A stretch of DNA of 64,000 nt, from assembly GCA_046733295.1 (NCBI GenBank), contig JBKPOY010000015.1, positions 51,102 through 115,101 of the forward strand. The letters are read 5' to 3'. Position 1 is the first letter of the stretch, and each line of letters starts with the position of its first letter. Source of the DNA: 13-2-20CM-68-14 sp046733295 (lineage in GTDB: Bacteria; Actinomycetota; Thermoleophilia; Gaiellales; Gaiellaceae). The notes under the pieces were generated by a model. It saw only the letters and a program-made list of their open reading frames with translations. It did not search any database and was not told where the DNA came from. The position numbers and the translations under genes were made by a program. Positions 55,981 to 63,461 of the stretch are shown one piece after another.

Positions 55981-56413
55981 GCTGCTAGGCGAGTACGAGC
56001 ATACGATCGATGACAAGAACCGCCTCACGCTCCCGGCCCGGTTCCGTCAGGCCTTCGACGACGGAGTCGTCCTGGCGCGCGGGATCGAGCGGTGTCTCTC
56101 CGCGTATCCGCGGGACCAATGGGCCGCAACCGTCGAATCGCGCCTACAGGAGCTCGACCCGCTCAGCAGGGAGGGGCGCGTGATGCAGCGGTTCTTCTTC
56201 TCGGGCGCCGCGGAGGCGGAGCTCGACAAGCAGGGCAGGGTGATGATTCCGTCGTCGCTCGCGGAACACGCCGGGCTGGGGAAGGAGGTCGTCGTGGCGG
56301 GCATCCGCGACCACCTCGAGATCTGGGACCGCACCACGTGGCGCGAGCACCTGCACGAGATCGAAGGGAGTGCTGAGGATGTTGCCGAACGTCTTGCAAC
56401 CAGGCGCGACTGA
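55979..56413 (+). CDS. mraZ: Transcriptional regulator MraZ
   Basis: MraZ is the AbrB-like repressor that heads and controls the dcw cluster. The 144-residue protein has both half-repeats: MLLGEYEHTIDDKNRLTLPARFR and the second AELDKQGRVMIPSSLAEHAGL. It begins within the MraZ-box array. Its end overlaps rsmH. Confidence 0.97.
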   Translation: MLLGEYEHTIDDKNRLTLPARFRQAFDDGVVLARGIERCLSAYPRDQWAATVESRLQELDPLSREGRVMQRFFFSGAAEAELDKQGRVMIPSSLAEHAGLGKEVVVAGIRDHLEIWDRTTWREHLHEIEGSAEDVAERLATRRD

Positions 56414-57335
56414 TCACGTTCCCGTCCTCGCCGACGAGGTCCGGCAGCTGCTGGCCCTCGCGCCGGGCGAGACCGTCGTGGACGCAACCTTCGGCTCCGG
56501 CGGCCATGCATCGCTCCTCGCCGCCGACCTGCGCGGCGAAGGCCGGCTGATCGCGATCGACCGCGACCCGGGCGCGCGCCCGTACTTCGAGCGCTTCAGG
56601 AAGCAGACCGGCGTCCAGGGCCGTTTCCTCCGCGGCGATTTCGCCGTCGTTCTCGAGCAACTCGCCGAGAACGGCGTCCGCGCGGACGCGATTCTCTTCG
56701 ACCTCGGCGTCTCGTCGATGCAGATCGACCGGCCGGAGCGCGGCTTCTCCTACGCCTCGGACGCGCCGCTCGACATGCGGATGGACCCGTCGGCGGCCTA
56801 CTCGGCGCGCGAGCTCGTGAACGACGCGCCCGAACGCGAGCTGACTCGCATCTTCAGGCAGTTCGGTGAGGAGCGCTACGCGAAGCAGATCGCGCGCGCA
56901 ATCACGCGCCGTCGCCGCGAGCGGCCGTTCGAGCGGACGGGGGATCTGGTCGAGACGATCAAGGGCGCGATCCCCGCGCCTGCGCGTTTCGGCGACGGAC
57001 ATCCGGCGAAGCGCGTCTTCCAGGCGCTCCGGATCGCGGTCAACGACGAGCTGACGGCCCTCGAGGACGCACTGCCGGCCGCCGTCGAGCTGCTGAGGCC
57101 CGGAGGCCGGCTCGCCGTGATCAGCTTCCACTCGCTCGAGGACCGGATCGTCAAGCGCTTCCTGCGCGACCAGGAGCACGGCTGCACCTGCCCGCCAGAC
57201 TTTCCCGTCTGCGTGTGCGGGAACGAGCCGGCTCTCCGGGCGACTCCGCGCCGCGCCATCCGGCCGAGCTCACGCGAGACGGCAGTGAACCCGCGTGCCG
57301 CGTCCGCGCGGTTGAGGGCCGCGGTCAAAGTCTGA
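56379..57335 (+). CDS. rsmH: 16S rRNA (cytosine-1402-N4) methyltransferase RsmH
   Basis: RsmH methylates C1402 in the decoding centre. The 318-residue protein has VPVLADEV, the SAM motif DATFGSGGHASLLAAD, FDLGVSSMQID, RMDPSAAYSARELVN and SFHSLEDRIVKRF. ATG 56379 follows AAGGGAG by 8 bases; GTG 56370 is an alternative. It overlaps mraZ by 35 bases and ftsL by 1 base. Confidence 0.96.
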   Translation: MLPNVLQPGATDHVPVLADEVRQLLALAPGETVVDATFGSGGHASLLAADLRGEGRLIAIDRDPGARPYFERFRKQTGVQGRFLRGDFAVVLEQLAENGVRADAILFDLGVSSMQIDRPERGFSYASDAPLDMRMDPSAAYSARELVNDAPERELTRIFRQFGEERYAKQIARAITRRRRERPFERTGDLVETIKGAIPAPARFGDGHPAKRVFQALRIAVNDELTALEDALPAAVELLRPGGRLAVISFHSLEDRIVKRFLRDQEHGCTCPPDFPVCVCGNEPALRATPRRAIRPSSRETAVNPRAASARLRAAVKV

Positions 57336-57718
57336 TGGCCTCCTGGCAAGCAACGGCCGGCGCCGCGCGCGCACAGCGACCCCGCTCGCGACCGAGGTCC
57401 GCGCCCCGTACAACGCCGAGGCGGCGGAAAAAGGTCCGGAGCGGCGTCGCCGGCGGGCTCGCCTGGATCGTCGTCGCCGGCGTCCTCCTCGCCGGGATCG
57501 TGGCGCTCAACGTCGCGGTGCTGCGCTTGAACGTCAAGCTCGATCACCTCAACACCGAGCGCGAGCAGTTGCGCGGCGGAAACGCTGCGATCTTGTCCCA
57601 GCTCTCCTCCGCGGCCTCGTCGCCGAGGATCCAGGACCTCGCGCAGAAGCGGCTCGGCCTCGTCCTGGCCGATCCCACGACGACGACATACGTCGACCTG
57701 ACGCGAAGGGCGCGTTGA
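57335..57718 (+). CDS. ftsL: Cell division protein FtsL
   Basis: FtsL is the bitopic divisome protein that activates septal synthesis with FtsB/Q and FtsWI. The 127-residue protein has a basic cytoplasmic tail (1-36), one transmembrane helix (about 40-60) and a short periplasmic coiled coil (about 65-95, LNVKLDHLNTEREQLRGGNAAILSQLS). Assignment rests mainly on position and topology, as FtsL diverges quickly. The stop overlaps the TTG of the PBP gene. Confidence 0.8.
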   Translation: MASWQATAGAARAQRPRSRPRSAPRTTPRRRKKVRSGVAGGLAWIVVAGVLLAGIVALNVAVLRLNVKLDHLNTEREQLRGGNAAILSQLSSAASSPRIQDLAQKRLGLVLADPTTTTYVDLTRRAR

Positions 57719-59382
57719 GCGGGCGGCTAGCGAACCGCCGGATCCGCCTTCTCCTAGCCGTCTTCGCGCTCGTCTTCGGCCTGACGCTCCTCCGGGCCGT
57801 GTGGCTACAGGGGGTGCGTGCCCAGTCGCTGAGCCGCATGGCCGCGAAGCAGCACCGCCAGACGGTCACGGTTCCGGCCGAACGCGGGACGATCTTCGAT
57901 CGCACGGGCGTCCAGCTCGCGCTCGGCGAGCACGCGACCACCGTGTACGCGGACCCGCTGCAGATCCAAAATCCGACCGCCGTCGCTCCGGTGGTGGCCC
58001 GGATCCTCCGGCTCGACCCGAAGGACGTGTACGACAAGCTCTCGGATCGGACGCACGGCTTCGTCTACGTGCAGCGCAAGGCCGACCCGGCCCGCGCCGC
58101 GAGGCTGGCAAAACGAGAGCTGACGGGTATCGGCTTTTACCCAGAGGAACGCCGCTTCTATCCGCAGCGGTCGATCGCGGCGCAGGTGCTCGGCTACGCC
58201 GGCGTCGACAACCGCGGCCTGGCCGGGCTCGAGCTGACGCTCGACAAGCCGCTGGCGGGCCGTCCCGGACGGGAGACGCTCGTCCGGGATCCTTTCGGAC
58301 ATGTCCTCGACGCGGTCACATCCACGACCGCCCTCGATGGCAGCGACGTCTACCTGACGATCGACCACACCATCCAGGCGCAGGCCGAGAGTGTCCTGCG
58401 CGACACGCTGCGGAAGTGGCACGCGAAGGATGCGACCGCCGTGGTGCTCGATCCGCAGACCGGAGCGGTGCTCGCGATGGCCGTTGCCCCCACGTACGAC
58501 GCGAACAACTTCGCAGGCGTGCCGAAGGAGGTGCAGCGCAACCTCGCGGTGACCGACACGTATGAACCGGGCTCGACGTTCAAGCTCGTGACCGTGTCGG
58601 CCGCACTCTCGACGGGGATCGTGACCCCGAACACCCCGTTCAGGCTCCCCTACGAGATCCAGGTCGCCGATCGCCGAATCCACGACGCCGAGCCGCGCGG
58701 GACGGAGACGATGAGCGTCGCCCAGATCCTCTCCCGATCGTCGAACGTCGGCGCGATCACGCTGGCGCGGCTCCTGGGTAAGGATCGGCTCGTCTCCTGG
58801 ATCGCGCGCTTCGGATTCGGCCGCTACACGGGCATCGACTACCCGGGTGAGAGCCGTGGAATCATCCTCCCCGCATCGAAGTGGTCGGGCTCGACGATCG
58901 GCAACGTCCCGATCGGCCAAGGCATCGCGGTCACACCGATTCAGCTCGCCTCGGCCTACGCCGCGATCGCGAACGGCGGCATCTGGACCCAGCCACACCT
59001 GATCGATCACGTCGGCGGCGCCTACGCGCGGCCGCCGCGGCGTCGACGGATCGTCCGCCGCTGGATCGCGCAGCAGGTCACCTCGATGCTCCAGAACGTC
59101 GTGCTCGACGGCACCGGCACGCTCGCGCAGGTCCCCGGCTATCACGTCGCCGGCAAGACGGGAACAGCTGCCAAGCCCGACTCGCAGGGCGGCTACTCCG
59201 ACTCCCGCTACGTCGCCTCCTTCGTCGGCTATGTGCCGGCCTCGCGCCCGCGTCTCGTCGTCCTCGTCGCCGTCGACGAGCCCAAAGGTGCGATTTGGGG
59301 TGGCGCCGTCGCGGCTCCCGCGTTCAGGCAGATCGCCGAGCCGACGCTCCAGTATCTCGAGGTGCCGCCTGACTCCCGGTAG
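57715..59382 (+). CDS. ftsI: Septal penicillin-binding protein FtsI/PBP3
   Basis: This class B transpeptidase cross-links septal peptidoglycan. The 555-residue protein has one N-terminal TM (about 8-30), the dimerisation domain (VTVPAERGTIFDRTG) and a transpeptidase domain with SxxK GSTFK (about 285-289), SxN SSN (about 343-345) and KTGT (about 480-483). No PASTA domains are present. The start is TTG overlapping ftsL. Confidence 0.94.
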   Translation: MSGRLANRRIRLLLAVFALVFGLTLLRAVWLQGVRAQSLSRMAAKQHRQTVTVPAERGTIFDRTGVQLALGEHATTVYADPLQIQNPTAVAPVVARILRLDPKDVYDKLSDRTHGFVYVQRKADPARAARLAKRELTGIGFYPEERRFYPQRSIAAQVLGYAGVDNRGLAGLELTLDKPLAGRPGRETLVRDPFGHVLDAVTSTTALDGSDVYLTIDHTIQAQAESVLRDTLRKWHAKDATAVVLDPQTGAVLAMAVAPTYDANNFAGVPKEVQRNLAVTDTYEPGSTFKLVTVSAALSTGIVTPNTPFRLPYEIQVADRRIHDAEPRGTETMSVAQILSRSSNVGAITLARLLGKDRLVSWIARFGFGRYTGIDYPGESRGIILPASKWSGSTIGNVPIGQGIAVTPIQLASAYAAIANGGIWTQPHLIDHVGGAYARPPRRRRIVRRWIAQQVTSMLQNVVLDGTGTLAQVPGYHVAGKTGTAAKPDSQGGYSDSRYVASFVGYVPASRPRLVVLVAVDEPKGAIWGGAVAAPAFRQIAEPTLQYLEVPPDSR

Positions 59383-59429
59383 TGTCAGGACCGGCTTTCG
59401 AGGGCATAGCAGAGCGAAAGGGAGGTGAC

Positions 59430-59747
59430 ATGCCGAATCGACGCGACGTCGTTGCCGAGCAGCTGCGCGCGCTTGCCGACGACCTGGAAAACCTCTGGCA
59501 CGCGGCCACGCGGGATCCGAAGAAGGAAGCCCGGCGCGAGCGCGCGTGGGCCATCTTCTCGGGTGCGCTCGGAGTCGCTTCCACGGTGGCTGCGCGCAAG
59601 ATCGTGGTCAAGATCTGGCCGATCCTGACCGGGGAACGGCCGCCGAGCCCCGGCGGCGGCGCAGCGCCACCGCCACCGCCGAACGACGAAAGCGCCCGGC
59701 CGCCAGATGAGTCGAGGCCGAGCGCCGAGACGCCGACCGCGGTCTAG
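59430..59747 (+). CDS. Small hypothetical protein in the dcw cluster
   Basis: This 105-residue protein has a charged helical start (VVAEQLRALADDLENLWHAATRDPKKEARRERAW), one weak hydrophobic segment (about 40-62) and a Pro/Ser-rich disordered tail. It has a strong GGGAGGTGA 1-9 bases before the ATG. I recognise no family. The stop interlocks with the convergent PBP2 stop in one CTAG. Confidence 0.6.
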   Translation: MPNRRDVVAEQLRALADDLENLWHAATRDPKKEARRERAWAIFSGALGVASTVAARKIVVKIWPILTGERPPSPGGGAAPPPPPNDESARPPDESRPSAETPTAV

Positions 59748-61708
59748 GGCCTGCCGCCCCGGACGTTGAAGAACGCCGAGTAGATCTCCTTCGCGGCCGG
59801 AGCCGCCGCCTCCGCGCCGAAGCCGCCGTGCTCGATCATGACCACGACGACGACCCTAGGGTTGTAGGCCGGCGCCCAGGATGCGTACCAGGAATGGTCG
59901 CTCCCGGGTGGCGCCTCGGCCGTCCCCGTCTTACCGGCGACCGGGATCGGGAAATCCCCGAAGACCGAGCCAGAGGTTCCTACGTGGGCGGCCGAGTAGA
60001 GGCCGTCCCGGATCGCGGAGCCGCCGTAGAGGCGAACGTGGCGGCGGGCCGGGAAACGAAGGGGCCGAATGATCTGGCCGCTCGCGTTGAGAACTGCGCG
60101 GCCGACGTGGGGGCGCACGACGGTGCCGCCGTTCGCGAGCGTGGAGTAGGCGACCGCGAGCTGTAGGGGCGTGATCGCCAGCTGGCCCTGCCCGACGGCG
60201 AGATTGACCGAGTACCCCTCGTACCAGATGCGCTGCCACGGCTCCTTGAACGTGCGCTTCAACCACGCCGGGGTGGGAACGAGGCCCGCCGCCTCGCCCG
60301 GCACGTCGAACCCGGTCGGCCTGCCGGCGCCCAGCCGCCGGGCCCAGTTCTGCATGTCGAGATGACCTTCCTCCTGGCGTGCGTAGAACATCGACCCGAG
60401 CCGGTAGAACCACGTGTCGCACGATGTCGACAGCGCCTGCGGCAGCGTCAGGCTCGCATTCACGCCGGACTCGACGTTGCGGAAGACATGGTTGCCGACC
60501 GTGTACGTTCCCGTGCAGGGAAGCGTCGAGTAGGGGCTGATCAGCCCGGAAGCGAGCGCCGCCTCCGCGACGATGGGCTTGAAGGTCGAGCCGGTCGGAT
60601 ACATGCCCTGCGTCGCCCGGTTCAGAAGCAGGTGCCGCGGGTCGTTCGGGCTCAGGAGCCGACGCAGGTACTCCGGGTTCGTCGCCGCGCGGGCCTGGTC
60701 GAACCTGGGGTAGCTCGCGATCGCGTACACCGCGCCGTTCCGCGGATTCAGGACGACGGCCGAGCCGGCCCTCGCGTCGTAGTGCCCGTTCGCACGTGCA
60801 AGCGCGATCCCGTCGAGCACGGCGCGCTCGGCGACGCGCTGGAGCCTCAGGTCGATCGTGAGCTGGAGTCCGCTCGCCGGGGGCGGCACTCGCACGACGC
60901 GGGCGGGACCGATCGGCCGTCCCTGCGCGTCGACGACGACCCGGGCCTTCTCGAGCCCGCCGTTCAACAGCCGGTCGTAGGTCGCCTCCGCTCCGGATTG
61001 GCCGACGATCGAGCCCATGCGGACACCGCGATACGTGCCGGTCGCGAGCTGCGCCGACGTGACCTCGCCCAGCAGCCCGAGGAACTCACCGCCGATCGAA
61101 CCGCTCGGGTAGCTGCGCTCGGGCAGGGCCACGACGCGGATGCCCGGGAACTGGCGCCCGTGCTCGTCGAGGAAGAAGCCGAGGTCACGTGAGATGCGCG
61201 GCAGCACGACCGCAGACGAGTACGGCGATTTGAACTCGCTGTGCCGGATGCGGCGGATGAATTTCTTCGCCGGCACTCCGGACAGGGCGCTCAGCCGGCG
61301 CAGCAGCATCCGGCCCTGATGCGTCGGCCACCAGCGCCCGTGCGCGTCGATGAGGCCGAGCACGGAGGAGTCGACCGAGACCGCGAGCCCGCCTTGGGTG
61401 CCCGCGAGCAGGCGGCCCTTCGCGTCGACGATCTGGCCGCGTGGAGCGGGCAGGTCGACCAGCCGGTAGGTCTGGCGTTGTGCCGCACGGACGAACTCGG
61501 GGCCGCGAAGGACCTGGAGTGACCAGAGGCGGAGCGCGAGCAGCCCGAATAGCGCGACGGTGGCGAGCCCGATGATCCCGACGCGGAGATAGAAACCCCC
61601 GCTGCCGTGGAAGTCGCCGACGACGACCGAGACGGGGCGCAGGCCGAGACGCCGCGAGATGCGGACGCCCCGCCGAGAGCGTGGCGGCTGCGAGACGAAG
61701 TCGCTCAG
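59744..61708 (-). CDS. mrdA: Elongation-type penicillin-binding protein PBP2
   Basis: This class B PBP of the PBP2/MrdA type cross-links side-wall peptidoglycan. The transpeptidase part has PTGSTFKPI (about 372-380), the SxD-type motif STSCDTWFY as in PBP2 and VAGKTGTAE. The membrane anchor (about 39-60, VGIIGLATVALFGLLALRLWSLQVL) and LPAPRGQIVDAKGRLLAG lie upstream of the first GTG at 61363, so that GTG cannot be the start. No ATG, GTG or TTG exists further upstream in frame; CTG 61708 (giving MSDFVSQPP) is proposed. About 654 residues. Opposite in strand to the rest of dcw. Confidence 0.85.
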   Translation of the reverse strand: MSDFVSQPPRSRRGVRISRRLGLRPVSVVVGDFHGSGGFYLRVGIIGLATVALFGLLALRLWSLQVLRGPEFVRAAQRQTYRLVDLPAPRGQIVDAKGRLLAGTQGGLAVSVDSSVLGLIDAHGRWWPTHQGRMLLRRLSALSGVPAKKFIRRIRHSEFKSPYSSAVVLPRISRDLGFFLDEHGRQFPGIRVVALPERSYPSGSIGGEFLGLLGEVTSAQLATGTYRGVRMGSIVGQSGAEATYDRLLNGGLEKARVVVDAQGRPIGPARVVRVPPPASGLQLTIDLRLQRVAERAVLDGIALARANGHYDARAGSAVVLNPRNGAVYAIASYPRFDQARAATNPEYLRRLLSPNDPRHLLLNRATQGMYPTGSTFKPIVAEAALASGLISPYSTLPCTGTYTVGNHVFRNVESGVNASLTLPQALSTSCDTWFYRLGSMFYARQEEGHLDMQNWARRLGAGRPTGFDVPGEAAGLVPTPAWLKRTFKEPWQRIWYEGYSVNLAVGQGQLAITPLQLAVAYSTLANGGTVVRPHVGRAVLNASGQIIRPLRFPARRHVRLYGGSAIRDGLYSAAHVGTSGSVFGDFPIPVAGKTGTAEAPPGSDHSWYASWAPAYNPRVVVVVMIEHGGFGAEAAAPAAKEIYSAFFNVRGGRP

Positions 61709-61739
61709 GACGTGCGGACCAGGTCGGCTCCGGGCACGT

Positions 61740-61912
61740 CGCGTCCGCTGCGGCGCACTACCTGGTGACTCGAAGGTGGGGTCGTGACGGGTGCCATTGC
61801 CGTTGCATCCGCAAGGATGCCCGCTTTCGTCACAGGCTGCTCCGTGGCCGCACCGTGGGATGGTTCACCCGGCCTCCTCCCCGGGGCGAGCGTACCCGCG
61901 GCGGTGTGACCG
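61740..61912 (-). promoter_or_regulatory. Candidate structured leader RNA of PBP2 (possible ydaO type)
   Basis: On the minus strand a TTGCAG (61945-61940), 17-base spacer and ACACCT (61922-61917) could start a leader of about 200 bases. It contains GGGGAGGAGGCCGGGTGAACC, a perfect GCATCC-TTGC-GGATGC hairpin and GGCACCCGTCACGA. The GGTGAACC and GCACCCG blocks recall the ydaO c-di-AMP riboswitch, but the 3' consensus fits poorly. Identity is tentative. Confidence 0.3.
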
Positions 61913-61929
61913 CGTGAGGTGTCCTCTGT

Positions 61930-61963
61930 GTCGAAAGTGCTGCAAAACACGCACTTTTTCGAC
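61930..61963. repeat. Inverted repeat between PBP2 and murE
   Basis: GTCGAAAGTGC and GCACTTTTTCGAC pair with a 2-base bulge around a 10-base loop. It overlaps the minus-strand promoter candidate, so it may be a regulator site or part of the murE upstream region. Confidence 0.5.
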
Positions 61964-61996
61964 CTCAGCAGGGCGGTTGACGGCGGGTCCCGTTGG

Positions 61997-62002
61997 TAGA
62001 CT
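61997..62002 (+). promoter_or_regulatory. -10 hexamer TAGACT of murE
   Basis: TAGACT ends 10 bases before the murE ATG, at the long end of the spacing seen here. It gives murE-murF an own promoter after the inverted PBP2 gene. Confidence 0.5.
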
Positions 62003-62012
62003 CGCGACCCGG

Positions 62013-63461
62013 ATGAACCTGGAGCGCGTCATCGCAGCGCTCGCCCCAACGGACGTCGTCCAGCGCGCCCCGGTCGAGATCTCAGACCTCGCCTACGACG
62101 CGAGATCCGTCGCGCCAGGCGCCCTCTTCTTCTGCGTCCCGGGCGAGCGCCACGACGGGCACTCGTTCGCGCGCGACGCCCTTGCCCGCGGGGCGGCCGC
62201 CCTGGTCGTCGAGCACCCGCTCGGGCTTGACGTGCCGCAGCTCGTGGTCGAGGACGCCCGCGCCGCCATGGCTACCGCGGCCGTCGCCTTCTTCGGCGAT
62301 CCGACGCGCGAGCTTCGGGTTGCGGGTGTGACGGGCACGACCGGCAAGACGACGACGGCATTCCTGCTCTGGTCGATCCTCGAAGCCGCGGGGTGGAGGC
62401 CGGGTCTGCTCGGAACCATCGAGAGCCGGGTCGGCGGTGAACGCCGGCCCGCGGTTCGCACGACACCCGAGGCGATCGACCTGCAGCGGTCGTTTCGCGA
62501 GATGCTGGACGCCGGAGACCGGAGTGCCGCGCTCGAGGCGACCTCGCACGGCTCGGAGCTGGGACGGCTTGCCGGAGTCAGCTTCGAGGCGCTCGCGTTC
62601 ACGAACCTCGGCCAGGATCACCTCGACTTCCACGGGACCTTCGAGCGCTACTTCGACGCGAAACGACGCCTCTTCGTCGAGGGCGACAGGCCTCCCGCCG
62701 CCGTGAACGTGGGCGACGAGCACGGGAGACGGCTCGCGGACGAGCTGCGATCGCTCGGCCACGAGCGCATGCTGACCTTCGGGTTCGCGGCGGACGCCGA
62801 CCTCAAGCCCGACAACCTCGACCTCGACGCGGCCGGCGCTCGTTTCCGGGCAGGCGGCCTCGATCTGCGCACGAGCCTCCGGGGCCGCTTCAACGTCGAA
62901 AACGTCCTCGCCGCCCTAGCCGTCTCCAGGCTGCTCGGCGTCGACGACGACGCGATCGTCGCGGGCATCGCGGAATTGGGCGGCGTGCCCGGGCGGTTCG
63001 AGGCCGTGGACGAAGGACAGCCGTTCACCGTCGTGGTCGACTATTCGCACAAGCCCGACGCCCTGGAGAACGTGCTTCGCACCGCGCGCGACCTCACGCG
63101 CAACCGCGTCATCTGCGTCTTCGGGTGCGGGGGCGACCGCGACCGAGGAAAACGCCCGCTCATGGGCAAGATCGCGGTTGAGCTGGCGGATGTCGCGATC
63201 GTGACGTCCGACAATCCGCGCAGCGAGGATCCGAACGCGATCATCGCCGAGGTCCTTGAGGGGGCGGGCCCGGGCGCGGAGGTCGAGCCGGACCGCCGCG
63301 CCGCGATCGAGCGCGCGGTCGGGGTCGCGCAGGACGGGGACGTGGTCTTGATCGCCGGCAAGGGCCACGAGCAGGGGCAGGAGTTCGCGGATCGCACGTT
63401 CCCCTTCGACGATCGGGAGGTCGCGCGCGACGCTCTCCGCCGGCTCGGAGCGGCGCTGTGA
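62013..63461 (+). CDS. murE: UDP-MurNAc-tripeptide ligase MurE
   Basis: MurE adds the third amino acid to the peptidoglycan precursor. The 482-residue protein has DSR-like YDARSVAPGALFFC, P-loop GTTGKTTT (about 108-115), TTPEAIDLQ, the ATSHG motif and SDNPRSEDP. The DNPR motif (about 400-403) is the hallmark of enzymes that add meso-diaminopimelate rather than lysine. murF is coupled by GTGA. Confidence 0.95.
   Translation: MNLERVIAALAPTDVVQRAPVEISDLAYDARSVAPGALFFCVPGERHDGHSFARDALARGAAALVVEHPLGLDVPQLVVEDARAAMATAAVAFFGDPTRELRVAGVTGTTGKTTTAFLLWSILEAAGWRPGLLGTIESRVGGERRPAVRTTPEAIDLQRSFREMLDAGDRSAALEATSHGSELGRLAGVSFEALAFTNLGQDHLDFHGTFERYFDAKRRLFVEGDRPPAAVNVGDEHGRRLADELRSLGHERMLTFGFAADADLKPDNLDLDAAGARFRAGGLDLRTSLRGRFNVENVLAALAVSRLLGVDDDAIVAGIAELGGVPGRFEAVDEGQPFTVVVDYSHKPDALENVLRTARDLTRNRVICVFGCGGDRDRGKRPLMGKIAVELADVAIVTSDNPRSEDPNAIIAEVLEGAGPGAEVEPDRRAAIERAVGVAQDGDVVLIAGKGHEQGQEFADRTFPFDDREVARDALRRLGAAL

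Larger units (their letters stand above)
61709..62012. other. Divergent intergenic region between PBP2 and murE
   Basis: These 304 bases hold the murE -10 (61997-62002), an inverted repeat GTCGAAAGTGC/GCACTTTTTCGAC (61930-61963), a minus-strand promoter candidate and a structured leader on the PBP2 side. No gene was found. Confidence 0.55.

Noticed and set aside
61740..61912. Cobalamin riboswitch before PBP2
   Set aside because: The B12-box pattern AGYCMGRAGACC and the GCCACTG core are missing; a ydaO-like fit is slightly better but still weak.
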